Assembly: GCF_009674485.1 (NCBI RefSeq)
Contig: NZ_WKJJ01000028.1
Span: 28,074-92,073 of the forward strand
DNA length: 64,000 nucleotides
Reading direction: 5' to 3'
Source of the DNA: Pseudoduganella rivuli
GTDB lineage: Bacteria; Pseudomonadota; Gammaproteobacteria; Burkholderiales; Burkholderiaceae_D
Positions 42,066 to 51,071 of the stretch are shown here, piece by piece. The notes under the pieces are model-generated. The model saw nothing but the letters and a program-made list of their open reading frames with translations, was not told the origin of the DNA and did no database searches. Each line of letters opens with the position of its first letter. Position 1 is the first letter of the stretch. Made by a program: the position numbers and the translations under genes.

Positions 42066-42782
42066 TTACAGTCCTTTCAGGGTGGGGAAATAAGCGGAAG
42101 CCCAGGCATAAGCCAGGACGTCGTACTGCAGATAGATCGCCACGGCGGTGGCCACCACCAGCGCGCCAAACACTTGCTGCAGGCGCGGCGCATGGCGCGA
42201 CAGCAGCCGCACGCGGGTGGTGGCGGCCTGGCCGCCGTAGATAATCGCCAGCATCGGCACGCCGGCGCCCAACGCGTAGGCCGTCAAGAGCGCAGCCGAC
42301 CAACCCGGCTGCTGCGCCTTGACCACCAGCGCCAGGATGGCCGCCAGCACGGGGCCGGCGCACGGCGTCCACACGGCGCCCAGCGACATCCCCAGCAACA
42401 GCCCGCCCAGGTTGCCGCCGCGGTCTTTGACCGCCGCGCCGTCCCGCGCCGGCAGCACGGCGCGCGCCTTGCCGACCAGCCAGTCATACGGCTGCGGCCA
42501 GATGCGCAGCAAGCCCGCCAGCGCCAGCGACGCAATGGCCAGGTTGCGCAGCGCGTCCTGCGCCAGCCCGGCCAGCGACGACGCGGCGCCCAGCAGCATG
42601 GCGAACGATGCGAACGCGGCGACAAAACCGGCGACGATAAACAGCGGGCGGCGGCCCTGCGGCCCCACCGCGCTGCCCAGCACGATGGGCATGATGGGCA
42701 GGATGCAGGGCGACGCCACGGTGAAGACGCCCGCCAGCAGCGCCAGCGGCAGTTCCAGCAAATTCGGGCTTGGGTCCAGCAT
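42066..42782 (-). CDS. CcdA/DsbD-type transmembrane electron carrier
   Basis: 238-aa inner-membrane protein with six hydrophobic segments. The two redox cysteines are present: C26 in ASPCILPIMPI and one in VWTPCAGPVLA. CcdA proteins take electrons from cytoplasmic thioredoxin to periplasmic thiol proteins. The gene is 2 bp ahead of the TlpA-like gene (same operon) and divergent from an OmpR-type two-component system, so this pair is a plausible target of that system. Confidence 0.88.
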   Translation of the reverse strand: MLDPSPNLLELPLALLAGVFTVASPCILPIMPIVLGSAVGPQGRRPLFIVAGFVAAFASFAMLLGAASSLAGLAQDALRNLAIASLALAGLLRIWPQPYDWLVGKARAVLPARDGAAVKDRGGNLGGLLLGMSLGAVWTPCAGPVLAAILALVVKAQQPGWSAALLTAYALGAGVPMLAIIYGGQAATTRVRLLSRHAPRLQQVFGALVVATAVAIYLQYDVLAYAWASAYFPTLKGL

Positions 42783-42886
42783 GGTGATGTCCTCCGATGA
42801 GTTGTGTTGTTAGTCGGGTTTCGATGGGTGCCATTACACCGTCCGCACGTATCGGGCTTGTGTCAGCGGCGGCCCGGCCATGCAAT

Positions 42887-42928
42887 GTTTTGTATCTGTA
42901 CGGAGCCAGATACACTGGGATACAAAAC
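42887..42928. promoter_or_regulatory. Inverted and direct repeats before the OmpR-type regulator
   Basis: GTTTTGTATC (42887-42896) and GATACAAAAC (42919-42928) are perfect 10-bp inverted repeats. A third copy, GATACACTGG (42909-42918), abuts the last as a direct repeat with 10-bp spacing, the arrangement bound by OmpR-family dimers. The cluster lies between the divergent redox operon and the regulator gene. Confidence 0.65.
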
Positions 42929-42956
42929 TCCCCCGCCCCCGGGGTAAGATGCCGTC

Positions 42957-43697
42957 ATGGAAACCACAGACCACGTATTGATCGTCGACGACGACCGCGA
43001 TATCCGCGAACTGATCGCCGCCTACCTTGAAAAGAACGGCATGCGCACAACACTGGCGGCCAATGGCCGGCAATTGCGCGCCGCGCTCGATACGGCCGTG
43101 CCGGATTTGATCGTGCTGGATTTGATGCTGCCCGGAGAAGACGGGCTGACCTTGTGCCGCGAACTGCGGGCCGGCAAGTTCCGCACCGTACCCGTGCTGA
43201 TGCTGACGGCGCGCGGCGAAGAAGTGGACCGCATCATCGGCCTGGAAATGGGGGCCGACGATTACATGCCGAAGCCATTTGCCGTGCGCGAACTGCTGGC
43301 ACGTATTCGCGCCGTGCTGCGCCGCACACGCATGCTGCCGCCCAATATCCAGGTCACGGAAAGCGCCGACATGCTGGGCTTCGGCGACTGGCGCCTGGAC
43401 ACGACGGCGCGCCACCTGCTCGACGCTGCCGGCACCATGGTGGCGCTCAGCGGCGCCGAATACCGGCTGCTGCGCGTATTCCTCGACCATCCACAGCGCG
43501 TGCTGACGCGCGACCAGTTGCTGAACCTGACCCAGGGCCGCGACGCCGACCAGTTCGACCGTTCGATCGACTTGCTGGTCAGCCGCCTGCGCCAGCGGCT
43601 GCGCGACGATGCGCGCGAACCGCGCTACATCAAGACCTTGCGCAGCGAAGGTTATGTGTTTTCGTCCGGCGTCACGGCGCTGGGAGCGGCGCCGTGA
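42957..43697 (+). CDS. OmpR-family response regulator
   Basis: 246-aa regulator with an N-terminal receiver (VLIVDDDRDIRELI; phospho-acceptor Asp in LIVLDLMLPGEDG; Lys in YMPKPF) and a C-terminal winged helix (about 150-235, ending YIKTLRSEGYVFSSG). Its stop overlaps the kinase GTG start (GTGA), so the two are coupled. Repeats just upstream suggest that it binds its own promoter and perhaps that of the divergent CcdA/TlpA pair. Confidence 0.93.
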   Translation: METTDHVLIVDDDRDIRELIAAYLEKNGMRTTLAANGRQLRAALDTAVPDLIVLDLMLPGEDGLTLCRELRAGKFRTVPVLMLTARGEEVDRIIGLEMGADDYMPKPFAVRELLARIRAVLRRTRMLPPNIQVTESADMLGFGDWRLDTTARHLLDAAGTMVALSGAEYRLLRVFLDHPQRVLTRDQLLNLTQGRDADQFDRSIDLLVSRLRQRLRDDAREPRYIKTLRSEGYVFSSGVTALGAAP

Positions 43698-45022
43698 TAC
43701 TGCCGCGCAGCCTGTTTGCGCGGCTGGCGCTGATCCTGTGCGTGGGGCTGGCGCTGGCGCAGGGCTTGTCGTTTTGGTTCACGATGACGGAGCGGAATGA
43801 AGCCAATACCAATGTCATGATGGGCTATATCGAACGGGAAGTGGCCAGTTCCGTCGCATTGCTGGACCGACTGTCGCCCGCCGAGCGTCCCGCGTGGCTG
43901 CCCCGCCTGGCCCGTCGCAGCTATACCTTCATGCTCGATGAAGGCGTCAAGGGGGCGCCGCCGGACTCCGTCCTGTCGGCACGCGTGGCGGCGTCGATGC
44001 TGGAAGGGATCGGTGCGCGCTACGACGTGGCTGCCAACGCCGTGCCGGGCGAGCCGGAACATATCCAGGTGCATTTGAAGCTGATGGACGGCATGCCGCT
44101 GACCATCGATTACCGCCCGCCACCCCGCATCCCCGTATCGCCCTGGTTCCCGCTGGCCATGCTGGGCCAATTGGCGGTACTGGGCGCCTGCAGCTGGCTG
44201 GCCGTACGGCTGGTCACGCGTCCGCTGCACCAGCTGGCGCAGGCGGCCGATGCACTGGGTCCCGACTTGAAGCCGCAGCGCGTGCCGGAAGACGGCCCGT
44301 CGGAAGTGTCGCGCGCGGCCCGCGCGTTCAATGCCATGCAAGACCGCATCGCCGGCTACCTGGCCGAACGCATCCAGATCCTGGCAGCCATCTCCCACGA
44401 TTTGCAGACGCCGATCACGCGCATGCGCCTGCGCGTCGACCTGATGGACGACGAATCCCAGCAAGGCAAGCTGCGGCAGGATTTACAGGCCATGGAATCG
44501 CTGGTGCGCGAAGGCCTGGCGTATGCCCGCACCTTGCACGGCATCGAGGAACAGCCGCGCCGCGCGGACCCGGATGCGCTGCTGGACAGTCTCGTGTGCG
44601 ACTACACGGATGCCGGCCAGCGCGTGACGCTGACCGGCGCCATCGGCCGCGAATGCCTGCTGCGCCCGCAGGCACTGAAACGGGTGCTGGGCAACCTGAC
44701 GGACAATGCGCTGAAATTCGGCGGTTCGGCCGACATCACGGCGAACCTGCAAGCGGACGGCCGCATCGTCATTACGGTGCGCGACCATGGGCCTGGCATC
44801 CCGCCGGAGGCACTGGAGGCGGTGTTCCAGCCGTTTCACCGGCTGGAAGCATCGCGCAACCGCGAAACCGGCGGCACGGGCCTGGGACTGGCGATTGCGC
44901 GGCAATTGACACTGGCCATGGATGGCGAACTGCTGTTGCGCAATGCCGAGGGTGGTGGGCTGGAAGCGCGGCTGGTGTTACATGCCCTTGAACCGGAATT
45001 GAAAACGCTGGCTCACCGGTAA
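43694..45022 (+). CDS. Sensor histidine kinase partner of the OmpR-type regulator
   Basis: 442-aa kinase from a GTG start. Two transmembrane helices (about 10-30 and 150-175) enclose a periplasmic domain of about 120 residues; then HAMP, the H-box AAISHDLQTPITRMRLR and the ATPase domain with DNALKFGG, DHGPGIP and TGGTGLGLAIA. The domain order resembles the EnvZ/ParS class. The signal is unknown. The last 45 bp overlap the convergent LytTR regulator gene (44978-45022). Confidence 0.92.
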   Translation: MILPRSLFARLALILCVGLALAQGLSFWFTMTERNEANTNVMMGYIEREVASSVALLDRLSPAERPAWLPRLARRSYTFMLDEGVKGAPPDSVLSARVAASMLEGIGARYDVAANAVPGEPEHIQVHLKLMDGMPLTIDYRPPPRIPVSPWFPLAMLGQLAVLGACSWLAVRLVTRPLHQLAQAADALGPDLKPQRVPEDGPSEVSRAARAFNAMQDRIAGYLAERIQILAAISHDLQTPITRMRLRVDLMDDESQQGKLRQDLQAMESLVREGLAYARTLHGIEEQPRRADPDALLDSLVCDYTDAGQRVTLTGAIGRECLLRPQALKRVLGNLTDNALKFGGSADITANLQADGRIVITVRDHGPGIPPEALEAVFQPFHRLEASRNRETGGTGLGLAIARQLTLAMDGELLLRNAEGGGLEARLVLHALEPELKTLAHR

Positions 45023-45730
45023 TTTCACGGGGTGTCCTCGCAGGGACAGCCACAACGCGCCATCGCCATCGCGCGTCGCCGATGCGATGCGCTTGACCGC
45101 CACCACGTGCGCGCGGTGCACCTGCCAGAAACCCGCCTGCTCCAGCGACTCCGCCAATTCCCTGAGCGGTGTGCGGATGTGGGCCTCCAGCGTATCGGTC
45201 ACCACCCGCACGTACTTGGCTTCCGCCGTGAAATAGACGACGTCGGCAAGATCGATGAAGTGGATGGTATTGCCGGCGGACGCCTGCAACCACGATGGTG
45301 CAACGGGCCTGGCATCGAGCCGCTGCGCCAGCCGGCTCAAGTCCGGGGGCACCGTGCGCAGGCGTTCGCGCACCCGCGACAGGCAGCGGTCGAGTCGCAG
45401 CGCGTCGAACGGTTTCAGCACGTAATCGAGGGCGCCTTCGTCGAACGCCGCCACCGCGTGTTCATGATAGGCCGTGACGAACACCACGTGCGTGCGTCCG
45501 GCGCAGGTCCGCGCCACTTCCAATCCATTCAGTCCCGGCATGCGGATATCGAGGAACGCCACGTCCGGCTCGTCGACGCGCAGCAGCCGCAGCGCCTCGA
45601 TCCCGTCGCCGGCTTCGCCGATGATGTCCGCTTCCGGCCACAGCCTGCGCAGGGCTTCGGACAGTTCCGCCCGCAGCAGCGGCTCGTCGTCGGCAATCAG
45701 GACGCGTGGCCGTGGCATCTCGCCGCTCAT
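44978..45730 (-). CDS. LytTR-type response regulator
   Basis: 250-aa regulator with a receiver domain (VLIADDEPLLRAEL; Asp in AFLDIRMPGLNG; Lys in YVLKPFD) and a C-terminal LytTR DNA-binding domain (about 145-248, with AEAKYVRVVT and QVHRAHVVAV). It overlaps the upstream LytS-like kinase gene by 4 bp. The gene overlaps the OmpR-type kinase gene tail-to-tail by 45 bp. The start could be M1 or M5 (45718). Confidence 0.92.
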   Translation of the reverse strand: MSGEMPRPRVLIADDEPLLRAELSEALRRLWPEADIIGEAGDGIEALRLLRVDEPDVAFLDIRMPGLNGLEVARTCAGRTHVVFVTAYHEHAVAAFDEGALDYVLKPFDALRLDRCLSRVRERLRTVPPDLSRLAQRLDARPVAPSWLQASAGNTIHFIDLADVVYFTAEAKYVRVVTDTLEAHIRTPLRELAESLEQAGFWQVHRAHVVAVKRIASATRDGDGALWLSLRGHPVKLPVSQRFQFRFKGM

Positions 45731-46794
45731 GGCAATGCTCCCTGCAATGGCAGCGACAGCACGGATTCGGTCCAGCCGGCGCCCGAGGCACGCAATTCCA
45801 CGGACGCGGCGCCGCCATACAGCGCCGACAGCCGCTGGCGGATATTGCGCAAGCCGACGCCGCTGCCCAGCACCGCATCGGTCAATCCCGCCCCATTGTC
45901 CGCCACGGTTGCAACCACCTTGCCATCGGCCACTTCGGCGCCGAGCCGCACCGAGACAGCGCCCGGCTGCGGTTCGACACCGTGCCGCACCGCGTTTTCC
46001 ACCAGCGATATCAGCATCAGCGGCGGCACAGGCAAGTGCTGCAACGTGGGCGGGCAGGCGGCGTCGAATGACAGCCGCTCGCCGAACCGGATACGCATCA
46101 GCGCCAGGTAGTGTTCGGCCAGCTCGAATTCCCGTCCCAGCGTCGACATCGGCGTGCGCAAGTCCGGTAATGATGTCCGCAGGTAGCCGATCAAATGGTC
46201 CAGCATGCGCACCGCCTGCGCCGGGTCGTGGCGCGCCAGGTAGCGGGTGTTGGCCAGTGTGTTATACAGGAAGTGCGGTTCGACTTGCGCTTGCAGCGAT
46301 TTCAGTTCGGCCGCCAATGCCGCCTGTTCCAGCGCCAGAAGGTGCAGCGCGCGGGCCTGGCGTTGGGCGTACGCCAGCGGCAGCGCCAGCACCAGCGCGC
46401 CGAAGGCCAGCAGGCTGCCAAACAGGCGGGCGCCATCGACGGTCTCGATATGCAGCGCATCGGCGGCCGCCCGCGCCACCGCGTAGCCGGCGCAGGCGCC
46501 CGCCAGCAAGCCGGACGCCAGCGCCAGCCATGCCCAACGCCACGACGCGTGGCCATCGCGGCGCGCCAGCCGGCGCACCAGCGCCAGGCTGGCCACGCCG
46601 CACAGGCAGACAACCACGAACGCGGCAAACAGGCAAAGCCACCCCAGGCGGCCGGCACACCAGGCAATCGCCGTCACACCCAGCACTTGCAGCGCGGTGA
46701 TAGCAGACTGCTTCCGTGTGGCGCCGGCGAGGCGCTCCAGCACCGCGTCCGCACCCGGCGCGGACACCGCGGGTTTCGCGGCAAATCCCGTCAC
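45727..46794 (-). CDS. LytS/YehU-like sensor histidine kinase
   Basis: 355-aa kinase with about four N-terminal transmembrane helices and a His_kinase domain: phospho-acceptor His in LQAQVEPHFLYNTLANTRYL, and an ATPase region with LISLVENAVRHG and VADNGAGL. It pairs with the LytTR regulator (ATGA overlap) and overlaps the upstream exported-protein gene as well (46791-46794), so three proteins are co-translated. There is no separate sensor domain; the membrane helices probably sense the signal or a partner. Confidence 0.9.
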   Translation of the reverse strand: MTGFAAKPAVSAPGADAVLERLAGATRKQSAITALQVLGVTAIAWCAGRLGWLCLFAAFVVVCLCGVASLALVRRLARRDGHASWRWAWLALASGLLAGACAGYAVARAAADALHIETVDGARLFGSLLAFGALVLALPLAYAQRQARALHLLALEQAALAAELKSLQAQVEPHFLYNTLANTRYLARHDPAQAVRMLDHLIGYLRTSLPDLRTPMSTLGREFELAEHYLALMRIRFGERLSFDAACPPTLQHLPVPPLMLISLVENAVRHGVEPQPGAVSVRLGAEVADGKVVATVADNGAGLTDAVLGSGVGLRNIRQRLSALYGGAASVELRASGAGWTESVLSLPLQGALP

Positions 46795-47360
46795 AGGACG
46801 GGTGCCTTCGGCATGTCGGCCTCGGGCAGGCGGTCGACCGGCACGTCATTGCCGACGACGTCGAATTTCACGTTGCGCAGCCAGGTTTCCCCGGTGCCGC
46901 CGCCAATCAGGCCGATGCTGATGGCTTTTCCGCCCTCGCCCACGTCCAGCACCACGCTGCGGTGCTGCCATCCCGTGGTGCCCTTGATCGGCTTGTCCTG
47001 GCTGTTATAGAACGCACTGCCGTAGCCGCCGGAACTGTCCACCCGCATCCACAAGCCGCTCCAGCCGCTCACATCGCGCGTCATCACGTCGGCTTCGAAG
47101 CGCACACGCTTGCCCTTGTACGCTTCGGCGGAAAATTGCTGCATCAGGCTGCCCCAGCTGTCACCACTGCCGCGCGCATGGCGGAAGTAAATGGCGCCCG
47201 GCGAACCACTCAGGCTGCCGTCGGCATCGCGGCCCGACTCGTATTGGCCGGGGGCGTCACCCGAGGTGATCCAGGGTGCGGGAAGATTGGTATTGGGCTG
47301 GGCCAGCGCCAGCAAGGAAGAGGCGGCCAAAGCGGCCAGAACGACGAAGTGCGGTTTCAT
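46791..47360 (-). CDS. Exported beta-sandwich protein linked to the LytS/LytTR system
   Basis: 189-aa exported protein (signal peptide MKPHFVVLAALAASSLLALA). The rest is rich in Gly, Ser, Trp and Tyr with alternating strands (GKRVRFEADVMTRDVSGWSG, TGWQHRSVVLDVGEGGKAI), resembling a carbohydrate-binding type jelly roll. It overlaps the LytS-like kinase gene by 4 bp and leads the three-gene operon. It could bind a sugar or cell-wall ligand and signal to the kinase; this is inference only. Confidence 0.7.
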   Translation of the reverse strand: MKPHFVVLAALAASSLLALAQPNTNLPAPWITSGDAPGQYESGRDADGSLSGSPGAIYFRHARGSGDSWGSLMQQFSAEAYKGKRVRFEADVMTRDVSGWSGLWMRVDSSGGYGSAFYNSQDKPIKGTTGWQHRSVVLDVGEGGKAISIGLIGGGTGETWLRNVKFDVVGNDVPVDRLPEADMPKAPVL

Positions 47361-47496
47361 AAGGCGATTTTCCCATGGCATGACGAAATTGTCATGCAGG
47401 CCACTTTGCCAAACGGGGAATGCCTTGCGGGGAGGATGCGACCGGCGCGCCTGTATGCGGATAAGCGCGGCCGGCAGCGGATAAGCGACGCAGCGC

Positions 47497-48774
47497 TTAC
47501 TCGATATAGATCGCGCGGAAGTCGTTCACGTTGGTCAGGGTCGGGCCGCAAATGACGGAATCGCCCAGCGCCTGGAAGAAGCCGTGGCCATCGTTGTTGG
47601 CCAGGCTGTCGCGGGCCTTGATGCCCTTGTCCCAGGCGCGGGCCAGCGTATCGGGCGCCATGATGCCCCCGGCGATTTCCTCCAGGCCGTCGACGCCGTC
47701 CGTGTCGCAGGCAATCGCGTGAATGCCCTTGTGGCCGTTCAGCGAAACTGCGAGGGACAGCAGGAATTCCACGTTACGGCCGCCACGGCCGTTGCCGCGC
47801 ACCGTCACCGTGGTTTCGCCGCCGGACAGCAGCACGCACGGCGTGGCGAACGGCTGGCCGCGCAGCGCCACCTGGCGTGCGATGCCCGCGTGGACGATGC
47901 CGACGTCGCGCGCTTCGCCTTCGATCGAATCGCCCAGGATGTGTACGGCCACGCCGGCGTCGCGCGCCACGGCGGCGGCCGCTTCCAGCGCGATTTGCGG
48001 CGCCGTGATCATGCGGATATCGTTGCCTTCCAGGCGCGGGTCGCCCGGCTTGACGGTTTCGCCACGGCCGCTTTCCAACAGGTGCAGCACGCCTTCCGGT
48101 ACGGCGATTTCATAACGGCGCAGGATCGCCAGCGCATCGGCGCAGGTCGTGACGTCGGCGCAGGTCGGGCCCGACGCGATATCGGCAGGATCGTCGCCCG
48201 GCACGTCGGAAATCAGCAGGGTCACCACCTTGGCCGGGTGGCAGGCGGCGGCCAGGCGGCCGCCCTTGATGGCGGACAGGTGGCGGCGCACGCAATTCAT
48301 CTCGGAAATCGTGGCGCCGCTTTTCAGCAGCGCGCGGTTGATGTCCTGCTTGGTGGCCAGGTCCAGGCCTTCGCCCGGTAACGGCAGCAGCGACGAGCCG
48401 CCGCCGGAAATCAGGCAAATCACCAGGTCGTCGGCGGTCAGGCCCGCCACCAGTTTCAGCATGCGCTCGGCCGCATCGAGGCCGGCCTGGTCCGGCACCG
48501 GGTGCGCAGCTTCGACGATTTCAATGCGCTCGCACGGGACGCCGTAATCGTAGCGCGTCACGACCAGCCCAGTCAGGTCGCCCTTCCAGTGCTGCTCGAC
48601 CACGCGCGCCATCTCGGCGGACGCCTTGCCGGCGCCGATCACCAGCGTACGGCCCTTTGGCGGGGCCGGCAGGTGCGGCGGGAGGCACAGCGACGGCTGC
48701 GCAGCGGCGACAGCGGCGTCGAACATGCGGCGCAAGAGCGCACGTGGCTTGGACTGAGGATCGGTTGTAGTCAT
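47497..48774 (-). CDS. Glycerate 2-kinase (MOFRL family)
   Basis: 425-aa glycerate kinase of the GckA/TtuD type that phosphorylates glycerate, at the 2-position in this class, using ATP. Features are TLVIGAGKASAEMARVVE, the phosphate-binding LISGGGSSLLPLP, and the C-terminal MOFRL domain with GGRNVEFLLSLA and DTDGVDG. The start MTTTDPQSKP is favoured over an earlier in-frame ATG. It stands alone; no glyoxylate or tartrate genes are beside it. Some database entries call this family hydroxypyruvate reductase, which is an old error. Confidence 0.9.
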   Translation of the reverse strand: MTTTDPQSKPRALLRRMFDAAVAAAQPSLCLPPHLPAPPKGRTLVIGAGKASAEMARVVEQHWKGDLTGLVVTRYDYGVPCERIEIVEAAHPVPDQAGLDAAERMLKLVAGLTADDLVICLISGGGSSLLPLPGEGLDLATKQDINRALLKSGATISEMNCVRRHLSAIKGGRLAAACHPAKVVTLLISDVPGDDPADIASGPTCADVTTCADALAILRRYEIAVPEGVLHLLESGRGETVKPGDPRLEGNDIRMITAPQIALEAAAAVARDAGVAVHILGDSIEGEARDVGIVHAGIARQVALRGQPFATPCVLLSGGETTVTVRGNGRGGRNVEFLLSLAVSLNGHKGIHAIACDTDGVDGLEEIAGGIMAPDTLARAWDKGIKARDSLANNDGHGFFQALGDSVICGPTLTNVNDFRAIYIE

Positions 48775-48877
48775 TCTTGTCTCCTTGTTACCGGGATGGC
48801 GATGCCAGATCATCGCATGCTTTCCCCTGCACAGATATGCGCATACGAATAACGCTCATATACGGCGCAGGCATAAA

Positions 48878-50971
48878 CTACCAGCGCCGTTCCAGGCTGA
48901 AACGCAAGGTGGCGCTGCCCCGCGTGCGCTCCGACAGCAGCCGGGCGCCGGCGCCGTCGCGGTACGCGGCGCCCGACAGCGCATCCCGGTGCAGCAGGTT
49001 GGCGCCGCTGATTTTCAGCCGCGTATCGGCATCGAGCCGCCACGCGGCATAGGCATCGAGCTTGCGCACGGACGCCGTCTCGACCGCGTACAGAGCGGAT
49101 TCACGCGCCCAGCCACCATCCTGCCACGCCAGGTCCGCGCCCAGTGTTACCGCATCCGAATAGCGGTAATCGATGCCCGCGCCGGCGCTGCGGGGCGTCT
49201 GGCGCACCAGCCGGTTGTCCGGCCCCGGCACGGCCGCGACCCGCGACCGGTCAACCGCCCCGTTGGCGCGCACCGTCCATTGCGGCGACAGCGCAGCCTT
49301 GAATTCCAGCGCCGCGCCCCAGGCATCGGCGCGTCCTTGGTTAGCGGGCGAGCGCACCCAGCGCCCACCGTCCTCGAACAGCAGCGGCACGTTGACCTGG
49401 CCGATACGGCGCCGGTATACGCTGGCCGACGCCATGCCGTCGCCGCCGACATCCTGTTCCACCGCCACGTCCAGTCCCCAGGCCAGTTCCGGCCGCAGGC
49501 GGGGGTTACCCTGGGTATCGGGATTGGTCTGGCTGTTGCCGTTATCGATCGTGTAACGGCGCGGAATCAGGTCCAGCATGGCGGGCGACTTGTACGTGCG
49601 CGACAGGCCGGCGCGTACACGCCGCGTGGCTGACCATTGATACAGGCTTTGCAGCAAGGGGCTCGCCATGGCGGAGCGCTGTACCACGGGCACGCCACCA
49701 CGCGGGGTGACGGCGGTACGCAGCGCTTCCCACCGCAGCCCGGCCGACAGCGACAACCCATCCGATATCGTCCAGTCATCCTGCGCGAACACGGCCACGC
49801 GGCCGATATGGCCCCGGTAGCGGTCATCCGTGACGGTGCCCGCCGCAAAATCGGTTTCGCCCCGCGTTTGCGACCGCACCACGGTTTCGCCATCCCAGCC
49901 CGCCGTTACGCTGTGCCCGGGCGCGGCCGTCACTTCCACCTTGCCGCCGGCCGTCAACGTGCTTTCACGGATATCCGAGCGGACGCGCCGCACATCGGCC
50001 TGCGGCATGCCGTCCCGGCTCGGATAAAAAGCGAAGTCGCTGCGGCGCGGGTAGTGCTGCAACGCGATGCGCAGCTGCCCCTTCACCCCTTCGGCCAGCT
50101 CCTGCTGCCACGTGGTGTCGCTGCGCAGCATCACGCCGTGGATATCGAGCCAGCTGCCGCTGGACGGATAATCGGTGGGCGTTCCCAGCACCGTGGTTTC
50201 GTCGGCGCGGTAGCCGTTGGTGCGCCGGGCCAGGTTGACAAAGCCCTGCCATGCCACGCTGCCACCGGGACGCTTCCACGTGATGCGCGGCGCGAGGCTG
50301 GTGGAGCGGGTGCGGTTGTCCGCCAAGGTCGACTCGTGCCGCTGCAGGCGCGGCATGCCGGCCTCGTCCGTTGCGGCATCGTCCGCCGCGCCGGCCTCGC
50401 GCTGCGCCGTGCGCGTCATGGCGCCGTTCAGCGACCAGTCGACGCCCTCTTCCGATCCGGCCCATTGCCAGCTGCCGGACGGCGCCACGACGCCATGCAC
50501 GCGGTCCGCGCCGATCCGGACATCGTTGCGCACGCGCCCGCCCTGCTTGCGCAAGATGATATTGACGGTGCCGGCGATGCCCTGCGCGGCCAGTTCGGCC
50601 GATGCCGTGCGGATGATTTCCACCCGTTCGATCATGGCCGGCGTCAGTGCATCGATGGAAAAGCCGGCCGGCAGCGGCGCGCCATTCAGCAACACACTGG
50701 TATAACCCTTGCCCAGCCCGCGCATGCGGATCTCGCTGCCCTTGCCGCCGCCGTCGGCAACGGTAATGCCAGGCACCCGGCGCAGCGCATCGGCCAGCGA
50801 GCGGTCGCCGTGGCGCAGCAATTCTTCGCGGCTGACCATGCTGGCGCCGGCCGTATCGTCGCGCCGCCGGGCTTCGTGGGAACCGGTGACTTCGATGCGC
50901 TGCACCTCTTGCGCAACGGTGGGAAAGTTAAAGGCGAGCAGTATCACCGCCGCCATGGCACGGTATTGCAT
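48878..50971 (-). CDS. TonB-dependent outer-membrane receptor
   Basis: 697-aa receptor with a signal peptide (MQYRAMAAVILLAFNFPTVA), an N-terminal plug domain (about 40-150: SLADALRRVPGITV, RMRGLGKGYTSVLLNG) and a barrel to the C-terminal RFSLERRW with a final aromatic. No TonB-box neighbour or siderophore gene is nearby, so the substrate (siderophore, metal complex or sugar) is unknown. It lies about 100 bp after the M56-M23 peptidase gene but has its own leader. Confidence 0.92.
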   Translation of the reverse strand: MQYRAMAAVILLAFNFPTVAQEVQRIEVTGSHEARRRDDTAGASMVSREELLRHGDRSLADALRRVPGITVADGGGKGSEIRMRGLGKGYTSVLLNGAPLPAGFSIDALTPAMIERVEIIRTASAELAAQGIAGTVNIILRKQGGRVRNDVRIGADRVHGVVAPSGSWQWAGSEEGVDWSLNGAMTRTAQREAGAADDAATDEAGMPRLQRHESTLADNRTRSTSLAPRITWKRPGGSVAWQGFVNLARRTNGYRADETTVLGTPTDYPSSGSWLDIHGVMLRSDTTWQQELAEGVKGQLRIALQHYPRRSDFAFYPSRDGMPQADVRRVRSDIRESTLTAGGKVEVTAAPGHSVTAGWDGETVVRSQTRGETDFAAGTVTDDRYRGHIGRVAVFAQDDWTISDGLSLSAGLRWEALRTAVTPRGGVPVVQRSAMASPLLQSLYQWSATRRVRAGLSRTYKSPAMLDLIPRRYTIDNGNSQTNPDTQGNPRLRPELAWGLDVAVEQDVGGDGMASASVYRRRIGQVNVPLLFEDGGRWVRSPANQGRADAWGAALEFKAALSPQWTVRANGAVDRSRVAAVPGPDNRLVRQTPRSAGAGIDYRYSDAVTLGADLAWQDGGWARESALYAVETASVRKLDAYAAWRLDADTRLKISGANLLHRDALSGAAYRDGAGARLLSERTRGSATLRFSLERRW

Positions 50972-51071
50972 GGAGGTCCTTGTTTGATCAGGCGTGCGGC
51001 GGCCTGCCCGGACGGGCATGGCTGGCACTGTGTTGGGATTGTTTGCCCCGGCATAGGCCGGGGCCGGAAAG

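Noticed and set aside
47497..48774. Annotation as hydroxypyruvate reductase
   Set aside because: The MOFRL glycerate kinase motifs are clear; the reductase label is a legacy error for this family.
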